From contig JBBFLK010000002.1 in the NCBI GenBank assembly GCA_037479115.1, positions 84,040-148,039 of the forward strand: 64,000 nt of DNA, read 5' to 3'. Shown one piece after another: positions 1 to 8,650 of this stretch. The stretch is from Anaerohalosphaeraceae bacterium. Its GTDB lineage: Bacteria; Planctomycetota; Phycisphaerae; Sedimentisphaerales; Anaerohalosphaeraceae. Positions within the stretch are counted from its first letter, which is position 1, and every line of letters starts with the position of its first letter. The notes under the pieces are model-generated. The model had not been told where the DNA came from. It made no database searches and saw only the letters and a program-made list of their open reading frames with translations. Position numbers and translations under genes: made by a program.

Positions 1-2
1 CC

Positions 3-350
3 GGCGTTTTGCTGCTGGAAGGTCTGATTGAATCGGCTTCCTGGCTGGTTCGTCAGGCCGAGGACTTTGCGCACAGTATGATTCTGCTCGAATCGGCCCG
101 CAATGTCCGGTACAAGAGTTTTGCGGCACCCGGAATGCAGATTCAATACCGTGTAGAGGCTCATTCCATTGAGCCGAATGCCAGCAGCTTCAGCGGTGAA
201 GGAATCTGCGGGGACGAGTCTATCGTCGAGGCCAAATTCACGCTGCGTCATTTTAATCTCAGCGATGAAAATCCAAAAATGGCCCGTCTGGACGGACAAA
301 TCATAGAACAGATGAAACAACGCTGGAAACTGTTATACTCGGAAACATAA
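3..350 (+). CDS. FabZ/FabA-like hotdog dehydratase, 5' truncated by window edge
   Basis: The frame is open from the first bases, so the N-terminus lies outside the window. The visible 116 residues begin with the GVLLLEGLIESASWLV stretch, which matches the hotdog central helix after the HFPG loop in beta-hydroxyacyl-ACP dehydratases (compare MPGVLQIEAMAQ). The rest is a beta-sheet half with no second domain. It is followed after 67 bases by an acyl carrier protein and then by a second dehydratase and two ketosynthases, so it probably dehydrates 3-hydroxyacyl-ACP in the same pathway. The catalytic His would lie upstream and cannot be checked. A thioesterase-type hotdog is the main alternative. 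Confidence 0.7.
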   Translation, partial: GVLLLEGLIESASWLVRQAEDFAHSMILLESARNVRYKSFAAPGMQIQYRVEAHSIEPNASSFSGEGICGDESIVEAKFTLRHFNLSDENPKMARLDGQIIEQMKQRWKLLYSET

Positions 351-417
351 AGTCAGCCCCGGGCCGGCGGCTTTGGGCAGCAAAATCAGGGATTGAAATC
401 TACGGAGAAATCGAATT

Positions 418-810
418 ATGGCAATCAGCCGCGAGGAAATCTTCAAGAAAGTTCAGGATGTTTTGGTGGATGCACTCGGTTTGGATGAAGAGGATGTGAC
501 CGAAGAGGCCACCCTGATGGGCGATTTGGGGGCGGAAAGCATCGACTTTCTCGACATTGTGTTCCGTCTGGAAAAAACCTTCAACATCAAAGTCCCGCGT
601 GAAGAGCTCTTCCCCGCCGAAAGTGTGCTGAACAATCCGGAATTTGTCAGCGGCGGAAAGCTGACCGCCAAAGGGCTGGCGGAACTGAAGGCCCGGATGC
701 CTCACACCGACCTGAGCGATTTTGCCAAAGACCCCGACGTCAACAAAATCGCCGACCTCTTTACCGTTGGTGCGATTGTCAACTTCTTAGAGGCAAAACT
801 GAACGGCTGA
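418..810 (+). CDS. Long acyl carrier protein (130 aa)
   Basis: This is an acyl carrier protein. The phosphopantetheine attachment Ser is residue 41 in GDLGAESIDFLD, the counterpart of the usual GADSLD, and helix III follows (VFRLEKTFNIKV). The protein is about 50 residues longer than a standard ACP of about 80. Extra sequence follows helix II/III (FPAESVLNNPEF onward, residues about 63-105) before the C-terminal helix GAIVNFLEAKLNG. It sits between two dehydratase genes and just upstream of a ketosynthase pair, which suggests a dedicated carrier rather than the general fatty-acid ACP. The ATG at 418 begins directly with helix I. Carrier identity is firm; the pathway is inferred. Confidence 0.9.
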   Translation: MAISREEIFKKVQDVLVDALGLDEEDVTEEATLMGDLGAESIDFLDIVFRLEKTFNIKVPREELFPAESVLNNPEFVSGGKLTAKGLAELKARMPHTDLSDFAKDPDVNKIADLFTVGAIVNFLEAKLNG

Positions 811-884
811 TTCCGCAGCTTTGAAGAACCTTTTGGGCGGCGGGCTGTGTGTTGGGTCCGGCCGCCTTTGTTCCCGATAAAAAA

Positions 885-1373
885 ATGCGCTGGATTTGGA
901 TTGACAAGTTTCTTGAGTTCGAAAGCGGCAAACGAGCTGTGGCACTCAAAAATGTCACGCTCGCCGAAGAGCACCTGCACGACCATTTTCCGGGCTTTCC
1001 GGTGATGCCGGAATGTCTGATGATTGAAGCGATGGCTCAGACGGCCGGCATTTTGGTCGGACAGGCCCGCAATTTTCAGGAAAAAGTCATCCTGGCCAAA
1101 ATCAAAAAGGCGGTCTTTTACCATTATGTCCGGCCCGGTGATACGATTACCCTGCACGCCCAGATTGAAAGCATCTCCCCGGAAGCCGCCAGCACCGAAG
1201 GGGAAATTCGCCGCGGACAGGACCTGATTGCACGCATCAGTCTGATGTTCAGCCATATTGACAAAAACCTGTCGGGAAAACGCTTCCCGGAGGAAAATTT
1301 CGTCTTCACCGATACCTTCTGTTCCCTGCTCGACGGATTTGTGCAGCAGGATTCTTCGGAGGGCCGCTCCTGA
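885..1373 (+). CDS. fabZ: 3-hydroxyacyl-ACP dehydratase, FabZ family
   Basis: This is a hotdog-fold dehydratase acting on 3-hydroxyacyl-ACP. The motif HDHFPGFPVMPECLMIEAMAQ carries the catalytic His and the Glu of the central helix. The usual MPG is MPE here. I chose the ATG at 885 (MRWIWIDKF) because the homologous fold begins there. An in-frame GTG at 849 would add 12 residues (MLGPAAFVPDKK) that look like no domain. Neither start has a clear Shine-Dalgarno site. The stop shares one base with the next start (TGATG), so it is translationally coupled to the ketosynthase. The roughly 25 residues after the fold are acidic and of unknown role. Confidence 0.88.
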   Translation: MRWIWIDKFLEFESGKRAVALKNVTLAEEHLHDHFPGFPVMPECLMIEAMAQTAGILVGQARNFQEKVILAKIKKAVFYHYVRPGDTITLHAQIESISPEAASTEGEIRRGQDLIARISLMFSHIDKNLSGKRFPEENFVFTDTFCSLLDGFVQQDSSEGRS

Positions 1374-2695
1374 TGGCAGGACGCCGCGTGGTCATTACAG
1401 CCGTCGGAGCCGTCAGCCCCCTCGGATTAACCAGCCGTCAGATGTGGGAGGGCCTTCTGCAGGGCCGCTGCGGAATCGGGCGGATTCGTGCCTTTGACCC
1501 CGTGAAAATGCCCTGTCAGATTGCCGGCGAAGTCCCGGAGTACAACATCCGCGACTATGTCCCCAAAGCCTATCGAAAAGCCGCCAAACTGATGTGCCGC
1601 GACATCGAATTGTCGGTGATGGCGGCCGATGAAGCCGTCCGGGCATCGGGGCTGGTTACCAAGGCCATAGACCCGGAGCACCCGACCCTTCCTTCGGAAA
1701 GGACCGGCATTGATTTTGCCTCCGGAATCATCAGCTGTGAACTGCCGGAAATTGCTCCTTCTGTGGCGGTTTCAGCGGAAAACGGGCGGTTTGATATGAA
1801 AAAATGGGGTCGGGAAGGCATCCCGACGGTCACCCCCCTCTGGCTGCTCAAATACCTGCCGAATATGCTGGCCTGCCACATCGGAATCATTCACGACATT
1901 CAGGGGCCCAGCAACACCATCACCTGCGGCGAGGTGAGTTCGCATATTGCCGTCAGCGAAGGGGCGGAAATGATTCAGCGCGGACACGCCGACATTGTCC
2001 TGGCCGGCGGCGGGGAAGCCAAAGTCAACCCGCTTCTGATGGTGCGTCAATGTCTGCTGAAACGCTCCACCTTTTCGGGAAATCATAACCCGCAGGCGGC
2101 CTGCCGGCCTTTTGACGCCAAAGCCGACGGTTCCGTCTTTGGCGAAGGGGCCGGTGTGCTGATCCTCGAAGACCTCGATTTTGCCCAAAAACGCGGGGCC
2201 GCCATTCTGGCTGAATATGCCGGCGGGGCCTCCAGTGCTTCCGACACCGATGATTACATCCACCTGAAGAACGGAGAGGGACTGGAAATCGCCATCCGGC
2301 AGGCCCTCGAAGAAGCCCGCGTCCGCCCGGAAGAACTGGATTTGATTATCCCGCACGGAACGGCTATTCCCTCCGATGACCGAATCGAAGCGGCCGTTTT
2401 GGAAAAAATTCTCGGCAGTGCCGTCAGCCGCGTGCCTGTCTGGCCCCTGAAAGGGCAGCTGAGCCATGCCGGCTCGGCTGCCGGTGCACTGGATATGGCG
2501 GCCGCCGTACTGGCCATCCGGAACCAAACCATCGGGGCTGCTTTTAATCTGGAAACTCCGCTGAACGGCTGCCGGCTGGTTTTCCCGAAGAAAGCCGCCG
2601 CACATTCTGTTCACACCGTTCTTTGCTGCGGATACAGTTTTGGAGGGCAGACCGCCGCCGTCGTCCTGAAGCGATACGAGGAGAAAACAGAATGA
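1373..2695 (+). CDS. Ketosynthase-like protein lacking the active-site Cys (chain-length-factor-like)
   Basis: This 440-residue protein has the complete thiolase fold of beta-ketoacyl-ACP synthase II. The His motifs are kept (IIPHGTAI and KGQLSHAGSAAGALD), as is the C-terminal glycine loop GYSFGGQ. At the nucleophile elbow the sequence reads GPSNTITCGEVSSHIAV. An ungapped alignment to the next gene places Glu187 exactly where that protein has Cys185. Chain-length factors (KS-beta) and loading KSQ domains have Gln at this point, so the protein probably pairs with the active ketosynthase encoded 4 bp overlapping downstream. A Cys two residues earlier (Cys185) could only serve if the loop were shifted. 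The heterodimer is inferred. Confidence 0.85.
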   Translation: MAGRRVVITAVGAVSPLGLTSRQMWEGLLQGRCGIGRIRAFDPVKMPCQIAGEVPEYNIRDYVPKAYRKAAKLMCRDIELSVMAADEAVRASGLVTKAIDPEHPTLPSERTGIDFASGIISCELPEIAPSVAVSAENGRFDMKKWGREGIPTVTPLWLLKYLPNMLACHIGIIHDIQGPSNTITCGEVSSHIAVSEGAEMIQRGHADIVLAGGGEAKVNPLLMVRQCLLKRSTFSGNHNPQAACRPFDAKADGSVFGEGAGVLILEDLDFAQKRGAAILAEYAGGASSASDTDDYIHLKNGEGLEIAIRQALEEARVRPEELDLIIPHGTAIPSDDRIEAAVLEKILGSAVSRVPVWPLKGQLSHAGSAAGALDMAAAVLAIRNQTIGAAFNLETPLNGCRLVFPKKAAAHSVHTVLCCGYSFGGQTAAVVLKRYEEKTE

Positions 2696-3999
2696 AGGAA
2701 CGGGTGGTCATTACCGGAATGGGACTGGTTTGTCCGTTAGGCAACGATGTCGCCTCCACGTGGGAAGGGCTGATGACTGGCCGGAACGGAATGAACTACA
2801 CCACGCTCTTTGATGCCTCCACGTATCCGACAACCTTTGATGCAGAAGTCAAAAACTTTGACCTGAAGAAGGTTCTAAAACATCCGCAGCGTCATCAGCA
2901 CTGCAACCGCGGCAGCTCGTTTGCTCTGGGCGCTGCACAGGAAGCCTGCCGGCAGGCCGGCATTGAAACCGAAACAGACACCCCCGCCGACGGAATTGAC
3001 CGCCGGCGTATGGGCATCTATCTGGGGGCCGGCGAAGGGGCCATGGACAGCGACGCCTTCTTCACCGCCATTGTCAAGGCCTGGAACAGCCAAACCCAGC
3101 AGATGGATTGGGCTGTCTGGACGGATACCAGCTTTGCAATGATGTCGGCGGAACATGAGCTGGAGCAGGAAACGAATATGCCCGCCGCTCATTTGGCCGT
3201 CCTGACCGGCGCACGCGGAATCATCCGCAGCTGCCTGACGGCCTGTGCCGCCAGTACGCAGGCCGTGGGAGAAGCCGCCATGCTGATTCGGCAGGGCAAA
3301 GCGGATATTATGATTGCCGGCGGGGCCCATTCGATGATTCACCCGCTCGGCGTGATGGGTTTTAATCGTCTGACCGCTCTGTCCACTCGAAACGACAGCC
3401 CGTGGACTGCGTCCCGTCCCTTCACGGCGAGCCGAGACGGTTTTGTCCTCGGTGAGGGCGCAGCCATTGTAATTCTCGAATCCCTCGCCTCCGCCCAAAA
3501 ACGCGGGGCGAAAATCCTGGCGGAAGTCATCGGCTTCGGCAGCAGCAGCGACGCTTTTCGAGTCACGGATATGCACGAAGAAGCTCGCGGGGCTGTGCAG
3601 GCCATGCAGGCCGCCATGAAGGATGCAGGCATCAGCATTGAAGACATTGACTACATCAGTACGCATGGCACCAGCACCGCTGAAAATGACTCCATCGAAA
3701 CGATGGCCATTAAGAAGGTCTTCGGGCCGCGTGCCTATCAAATCCCCTGCAGCAGCCCCAAAAGCCAGTTCGGTCATCTCATCGGCGCCACCGGCTGTGC
3801 GGAACTGATTACCTGCGTGATGGCCATCCAGACCCAGACCCTGCCGCCCACGATGAATCTTCACGACCCGGACCCGGCTCTGGACCTGGACTATGTGCCC
3901 AATCAGCCGCGAAAAGCCAGAGTGGAGACAGTGTTGAAAGAATCGTTCGGCTTCGGCGGGCAGAACAATGTGCTTGTCGTCCGCCGTTTCCGACCGTAA
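2692..3999 (+). CDS. fabF: Beta-ketoacyl-ACP synthase II-type ketosynthase (active)
   Basis: This condensing enzyme elongates acyl-ACP with malonyl-ACP. The nucleophile Cys185 lies in SCLTACAASTQAVGEA. The two catalytic His residues are in STHGTSTAENDS and KSQFGHLIGATG, and the C-terminal FGFGGQN loop is present. The start is the ATG at 2692, which overlaps the previous stop as ATGA. An upstream TTG in the same frame at 2623 would run through the end of the previous gene and is rejected. There is a small insertion near residues 95-105 (ETDTPADGID). Together with the Cys-less homologue it forms an apparent KS-alpha/KS-beta pair, as in type II polyketide or aryl-polyene systems. Confidence 0.9.
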   Translation: MKERVVITGMGLVCPLGNDVASTWEGLMTGRNGMNYTTLFDASTYPTTFDAEVKNFDLKKVLKHPQRHQHCNRGSSFALGAAQEACRQAGIETETDTPADGIDRRRMGIYLGAGEGAMDSDAFFTAIVKAWNSQTQQMDWAVWTDTSFAMMSAEHELEQETNMPAAHLAVLTGARGIIRSCLTACAASTQAVGEAAMLIRQGKADIMIAGGAHSMIHPLGVMGFNRLTALSTRNDSPWTASRPFTASRDGFVLGEGAAIVILESLASAQKRGAKILAEVIGFGSSSDAFRVTDMHEEARGAVQAMQAAMKDAGISIEDIDYISTHGTSTAENDSIETMAIKKVFGPRAYQIPCSSPKSQFGHLIGATGCAELITCVMAIQTQTLPPTMNLHDPDPALDLDYVPNQPRKARVETVLKESFGFGGQNNVLVVRRFRP

Positions 4000-4035
4000 A
4001 CTGGTTTGGCGGAAGCTTGTTCCCGGAGAAAAACA

Positions 4036-5310
4036 ATGATCGATATCAAACTGATTCGCCAAAACCCGCAGCTGTTTAAGGACGGAGCCAAGGCCAAAAA
4101 GTTTGATGTAGATATCGATGAACTGCTGGCCATCGACGCAACCCTTCTGGACGTCAAAAAGAAACTGCAGGAGATTGCCACGGAAAAAAACCGCATCGGC
4201 AAGGAAATCCCGCGGCTGGACGGTGAGAAAAAACAGGCCTGCCTGAAAACCCTCAGCGAGCTGAAAACACTCGAAGCCGAATTGGAACAAAAGGTCAAGG
4301 AACTTCAGCCCCAGTTCGATGCTTTGATGCTGCAGGTGCCGCAGCCGCCTGCTCCGGAAGTCCCTTACGGCGAGGACGACACGCAAAATGTTGAGATTCG
4401 CCGCTGGGGCACCATCCGACAGTTCGACTTTGAACCCAAGGACCACATCCAGCTCGGGCAGATGCTGGACATTATTGATGTCGAACGAGGCGTCAAACTG
4501 GCGGGTACTCGCAACTATTTTCTCAAAGGGGACGGAGCACTCCTTCACCATGCTGTTCTTCGTTTTGCCATGGATTTTATGGTGCAGCGGGGCTACAAAC
4601 CGATGGTCGTTCCGCTGCTGATGCGGGATGAAGCCATGCGGGGCACGGGATACTATCCGGGAGCGGAGGAACAGACCTATCGAATGGAGCGGGATGAGCT
4701 GAATCTGGCCGGAACAGCTGAAGTGCCCCTGACGGCGTATTACATGGGCGAGCTGCTTTCGGAAGATATGCTTCCCGTCAAATTTGTCGCCTTAAGCAGC
4801 TGTTTTCGCCGAGAAGCCGGAGCCGCCGGCAAGGACACCTACGGGCTCTACCGCATCCACCAGTTCGACAAGGTCGAACAGGTCATTATCGGGGAAAATG
4901 ACGAAGCCAAGAGCATCGCCTATCATCAGGAAATCCTCGCCAACTCCGAGGCGGTTCTGCAGGCGCTTAACCTGCCCTATAGGGTTGTGAACGTCTGTAC
5001 CGGCGACCTCGGACGAGGACAGGTTCAGAAGTTCGACATCGAGACATGGATGCCTTCTCGAAACAGTTTCGGCGAGACCCATTCCGCCAGCCGCTTTTAT
5101 GAATTTCAGGCCCGGCGGATGAATCTTCGCTATCGAACCGCCAAAAAGCAGAATCTGTACTGCCATACGCTCAACAACACGGTTATCGCATCCCCACGCG
5201 TGCTGATTCCGATTCTGGAGCTGTACCAGAATGCCGACGGCAGCGTCACAATTCCGGAAGTGCTTCGACCCTATATGGGCAATCGGGAACGGATTGAACC
5301 GAAATCATAA
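4036..5310 (+). CDS. serS: Seryl-tRNA synthetase
   Basis: This enzyme charges tRNA-Ser in the cytoplasm. It is a class II synthetase of 424 residues, the normal length. The N-terminal antiparallel coiled-coil arm spans about residues 30-100. Motif 2 (SSCFRREAGAAGKDTYGL), the serine-binding TAEVPLTAYY region and motif 3 around NNTVIASPRVLIPILE are present. The motif 3 arginine is replaced locally: the sequence reads TVIASPRVL where many family members have ALAVPRTL or ALAAPRTL. The ATG at 4036 (MIDIKLIRQNP) is the canonical start; an earlier in-frame start at 4006 adds only MAEACSRRKT. It follows the ketosynthase gene by 36 bases. Confidence 0.96.
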   Translation: MIDIKLIRQNPQLFKDGAKAKKFDVDIDELLAIDATLLDVKKKLQEIATEKNRIGKEIPRLDGEKKQACLKTLSELKTLEAELEQKVKELQPQFDALMLQVPQPPAPEVPYGEDDTQNVEIRRWGTIRQFDFEPKDHIQLGQMLDIIDVERGVKLAGTRNYFLKGDGALLHHAVLRFAMDFMVQRGYKPMVVPLLMRDEAMRGTGYYPGAEEQTYRMERDELNLAGTAEVPLTAYYMGELLSEDMLPVKFVALSSCFRREAGAAGKDTYGLYRIHQFDKVEQVIIGENDEAKSIAYHQEILANSEAVLQALNLPYRVVNVCTGDLGRGQVQKFDIETWMPSRNSFGETHSASRFYEFQARRMNLRYRTAKKQNLYCHTLNNTVIASPRVLIPILELYQNADGSVTIPEVLRPYMGNRERIEPKS

Positions 5311-5358
5311 TCCTGTGTTCTGAAAAGGAAGGAGAAACCGAAGGAGGACAAAAGGGCT

Positions 5359-7920
5359 GTGAAAAACCATCGGCCTCAGGCCGACCCGATACGCCTTGAA
5401 ATTGAGGCCCTACAGAACCAGCTGAAAGAAAAACGCCCTTTTGCAGAGCAAATCCTCCAGTCTTGTCCGCTCCTTCCGGCTGCCGGCGGATTTATGACAG
5501 GACTGATTCTCCAGAATTATACAAATCCCCCTTTATTCGTATGGTTTTTCGTCCTGATTTTCTCTGCGGCAGTTTCTGCTTTTACCGGGAAAATCCGCCG
5601 GCCAATCCACCGTCTCCAAGTCGTGCTTTTGACAGGCAGCACGGCCGCTTTGGCAGCAGGAGGGATTCGCCTGAAACTTTTCCAGACACCCTCTCCGCTG
5701 GACATCTGCCGCAGAACAGCATCCGTTCCCTCGCTGGCGACATTGGGAGGTCGGATTCTGTCTGAGCCGCAGATTGAAGACCGCCGGCAATGGGTTTTTG
5801 CCAAATACCAGTGGACTTCGCCGTCCACATCATTCCTTCTGGCTGTTGAAGAAACCCTCACTACGGACGGCTGGCAGCGGGCGTGCGGCACCCTTGCTGT
5901 TTCTATCAATCAGTCAGTCCGCACACTCTCGGCCGGTCAGCGGATTCGATTTCACTGCACGCTTCAGAAGCCGCCGCCGCCAGATAATCCCGGGATGTTT
6001 GATTTTGCAGATTCCATGGCCGCCCGGGGGATTTTCCTGACGGCCGTCATTCCCGGCATCGAAGCCGTCGAAATCCTGCCGTGGGACAGGAAGGGACGCC
6101 GGCTTTCCGCCATTCAGCACTTCCGCAGCCGAGTCGCTGAATTTCTTCGCGCCTGGGGTGGGGAATATGAGGAGTTTTCCACTCTGCCCGATGTCCTGCT
6201 GCTCGGGAAACGCTCCGGACTTGATACCAAAATTCAGGCGGCCTTTCGCAAAACCGGTCTGGCCCATTTTATCAGTCTGTCGGGAATGCACGTAGGGATT
6301 CTGGCCGGTATTTTCTGGCAGGCGGGACGGCTCTTCGGAATCAGCAAACGCTTCCGTGCTGCGCTGTGTATGCTCCTGCTGCTGGCTTATGCCCTGCTGG
6401 TGCCGGCGCGGGCTCCGACGCTTCGGGCGGTTGTTTTTGCTCAGTTTTTCCTTTTGTCCGTGCTGCTCGGTCAGCATCCGCGTCCGCTGAACACCCTGTC
6501 TTTAACCGCTCTGCTTCTGCTGCTGTTCCGACCGATGGACCTTTTTACCGCGGGCTGGCAGCTCTCCTATGCTTCCGTGGCCGGCATTCTCTTTTTCTAT
6601 GAACCGATTTTCCTCAATCTGTTTCGGCTGTTTCTGAACGCCCCCTTTTATCCCGTCCTCTCGGAGTCCCTCGTGGGTTCGTTTGTCTGCACGCTGTTTG
6701 AATCTATCCTGAAACTTCTGTCTGTCGGCTATGCCGCCTGGCTGGGAGGCGCCGGCATTCTGCTTTATCATTTCGGCTCATTGACGCCTCTTTCGGCCCT
6801 TTGGACGGTTCTGCTGTTTCCGCTGGTCTTTCTGATTCTGCTGACCGGCTTTCTGAAGATTCTCCTTCTGCCGCTGCTGCCGACAGCGGCGGCCGTTTGC
6901 AGTATCCTGCTGGACAGAGTGAGCGACGCCTTTTGCAGTCTGACCGTAAAAATCGCCCAGGCAAATCTTTTGTCTTTCCAGACAGGGCGCGTCGGGCTCG
7001 GACTGATTCTGCTTTTCTATTTGTGGCTTATCCTGACCCGAGGGCTTCCCGCCGGAACCAAAGGGAAATCCGCCCTTCTCTGGACCGGCACAGCCCTGCT
7101 CCTGCTGCTGCCTGCTGCGGTTCGCTTCAGCCGGCACCTTTCCACCGATTTGAAACTGACCTGTTTGTCAGTCGGTCATGGTCTGGCCGTCGTCGGACAG
7201 CTGCCCGGCGGCAAAACGTTTTTGTTTGATGCCGGTTCCATCACACGCAAAAATCCCGGCGAACGGATTGTCCTGCCCTACCTGCTCTCTGAGGGAATCG
7301 AATCGATTGATACCGCCGTCATCAGCCACGGGGATTTGGATCACTACAACGGCCTGCCGGAAATACTCTCCTCTGTGCCGACCCGGGCGGTCTATGTCAA
7401 TCCCGGACTGCTTGAGCGGGCGGAGCGGTCGCGCGCCGCGGCCCAAATGAAAACCATTCTCCGGCAGGAAGGTCTTCTGCGTTCTTCGTTGGAGCTGCCG
7501 TCCTCTTTAGGAGCCGTCCGGCTGCACCGCCTTTGGCCGACTCCCTCTGTCCTTGAAGACCCCTCCATATCTGACAACAACAAATCCGAAGTGCTTCTGC
7601 TCGAATATGCCGGACGGAAGGTTTTGCTTTGCGGCGACATTGAGGAATTTGCCCAGCGGCAGCTCGGTCAGCTGGTTCCGGACTTGAAAGTCGATGTTCT
7701 GCTTCTGCCGCATCACGGGTCCGGACGAAACAATCTGCCCGGGTGGATTCGTCAGCTTCAGCCGTCCGTACGTCTGGTCAGCTGTGCACCGAACCGCCTG
7801 ACTTCGGTACAGACACCGGACGACGGGGCCGCTGACTTTTATACCCCGATACACGGGGCTGTCAGTCTAAGAATAAAAGCCGACGGCACTCTGAGCACCG
7901 TCGGCTTTCTCAGTCCGTAA
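5359..7920 (+). CDS. comEC: ComEC/Rec2-type DNA uptake channel with metallo-beta-lactamase domain
   Basis: This is a polytopic inner-membrane protein of natural transformation that would pass single-stranded DNA into the cytoplasm. The N-terminal DUF4131 region (about 45-215) holds two membrane segments. The competence domain (about 260-590) has the SLSGMHVGILAG motif and many hydrophobic helices. The C-terminal metallo-beta-lactamase domain (about 620-850) has SHGDLDHYNG, CGDIE and LPHHGSGR, so its metal ligands look intact and it may be a functional nuclease. Start choice: GTG at 5359 with a strong AAGGAGGA Shine-Dalgarno 10 bases upstream. The 3' end contains a terminator hairpin belonging to the opposite strand. 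Presence of a prepilin peptidase nearby fits competence. Confidence 0.95.
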   Translation: MKNHRPQADPIRLEIEALQNQLKEKRPFAEQILQSCPLLPAAGGFMTGLILQNYTNPPLFVWFFVLIFSAAVSAFTGKIRRPIHRLQVVLLTGSTAALAAGGIRLKLFQTPSPLDICRRTASVPSLATLGGRILSEPQIEDRRQWVFAKYQWTSPSTSFLLAVEETLTTDGWQRACGTLAVSINQSVRTLSAGQRIRFHCTLQKPPPPDNPGMFDFADSMAARGIFLTAVIPGIEAVEILPWDRKGRRLSAIQHFRSRVAEFLRAWGGEYEEFSTLPDVLLLGKRSGLDTKIQAAFRKTGLAHFISLSGMHVGILAGIFWQAGRLFGISKRFRAALCMLLLLAYALLVPARAPTLRAVVFAQFFLLSVLLGQHPRPLNTLSLTALLLLLFRPMDLFTAGWQLSYASVAGILFFYEPIFLNLFRLFLNAPFYPVLSESLVGSFVCTLFESILKLLSVGYAAWLGGAGILLYHFGSLTPLSALWTVLLFPLVFLILLTGFLKILLLPLLPTAAAVCSILLDRVSDAFCSLTVKIAQANLLSFQTGRVGLGLILLFYLWLILTRGLPAGTKGKSALLWTGTALLLLLPAAVRFSRHLSTDLKLTCLSVGHGLAVVGQLPGGKTFLFDAGSITRKNPGERIVLPYLLSEGIESIDTAVISHGDLDHYNGLPEILSSVPTRAVYVNPGLLERAERSRAAAQMKTILRQEGLLRSSLELPSSLGAVRLHRLWPTPSVLEDPSISDNNKSEVLLLEYAGRKVLLCGDIEEFAQRQLGQLVPDLKVDVLLLPHHGSGRNNLPGWIRQLQPSVRLVSCAPNRLTSVQTPDDGAADFYTPIHGAVSLRIKADGTLSTVGFLSP
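7876..7908 (-). terminator. Terminator inside the 3' end of comEC, for the OmpA lipoprotein gene
   Basis: Perfect 11-bp arms AAAGCCGACGG and CCGTCGGCTTT are separated by 11 bases. Read on the minus strand, the second arm runs into a T-rich tract (TTTTATTCTT) about 30 bases beyond the stop of the OmpA-like gene at 7936. The hairpin is built from coding sequence, namely the last codons of comEC. Confidence 0.75.
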
Positions 7921-7935
7921 AACAGATTGCCGGCT

Positions 7936-8616
7936 CTACCGCATATGAACGACAATCTCGACTCGGCGGTTCTTGGCCTTGCCTGCCGCCGTGGCATTGG
8001 ACGCCACCGGTCGGCTTTCGCCGCAGGCCACCGCCCGAATCTGACGCGGCGGAATGCCCTTGTTGACCAGATAACGCAGTACCGTCAAAGCACGGCCGGC
8101 CGACAGGTCCCAGTTGTCCTCCCATAGATTTTTCGTCTTGCGAATCGGGTCGGAATCGGTATGACCGACGACATCAATCTGCCGCCCGGCATAACGCTCT
8201 CGAATCACCCGATAAATATGGTCCAGTTCTGCACTGGTTGTAGATTTCAGCTTGGCGCTGCCCGGTGCGAAAAGAATGGTATTTTCCAGTGTTACTGTAA
8301 TCGTTCCGGCCTTTTCATCCACCGTCACTTCACCCACCTGGAAGCCCGTGGCAGAGGCCGGAGTCGCTTTTTTCTGGGCAATCTGCTTCTGCAGCTCTTC
8401 AATGGTCATCTGGCTCTGACTGAGCTGCTGGCTTAATTCGGCCTGCTTGGCGGACGTGCTGTCCAGAGAGGCAACACAGTTTTCATAGAGCCCTTTGAGA
8501 TTCTGGTGCTCGACTTCCAGCGCTTTGTACTTTTTTTCCCAGTTCGTACAGCCGCTCAGAAAAGCAACCGCCGTCGTTATCAAAACCGCTCTCAACAACA
8601 CTGTTTTCTTTGCCAT
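7936..8616 (-). CDS. OmpA-family peptidoglycan-binding lipoprotein
   Basis: The protein has a lipoprotein signal peptide ending in LSGC (Cys22). A coiled-coil stretch follows (about 30-85, with a QLSQSQ heptad region), then a linker and a C-terminal OmpA/MotB domain (about 115-226). That domain carries VVGHTDSDP and the NRRVEIVV ending typical of the diaminopimelate-binding fold. It probably tethers the outer membrane to the cell wall, like Pal or a MotB-like protein. The length of 226 residues is usual for such anchors. It is convergent with comEC and lies just downstream of the prepilin peptidase gene on the same strand. Confidence 0.9.
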   Translation of the reverse strand: MAKKTVLLRAVLITTAVAFLSGCTNWEKKYKALEVEHQNLKGLYENCVASLDSTSAKQAELSQQLSQSQMTIEELQKQIAQKKATPASATGFQVGEVTVDEKAGTITVTLENTILFAPGSAKLKSTTSAELDHIYRVIRERYAGRQIDVVGHTDSDPIRKTKNLWEDNWDLSAGRALTVLRYLVNKGIPPRQIRAVACGESRPVASNATAAGKAKNRRVEIVVHMR

Positions 8617-8650
8617 ACTCGACTTTCCTTTCGCTTCCTATGCGACACTC

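Noticed and set aside
849..884. GTG start for the FabZ gene.
   Set aside because: The 12 added residues have no fold or ribosome-binding site; the ATG at 885 fits the family.
2875..4551. A 558-residue minus-strand frame.
   Set aside because: It lies opposite the ketosynthase and serS genes; GC-rich third positions keep the opposite frame open. No domain recognised.
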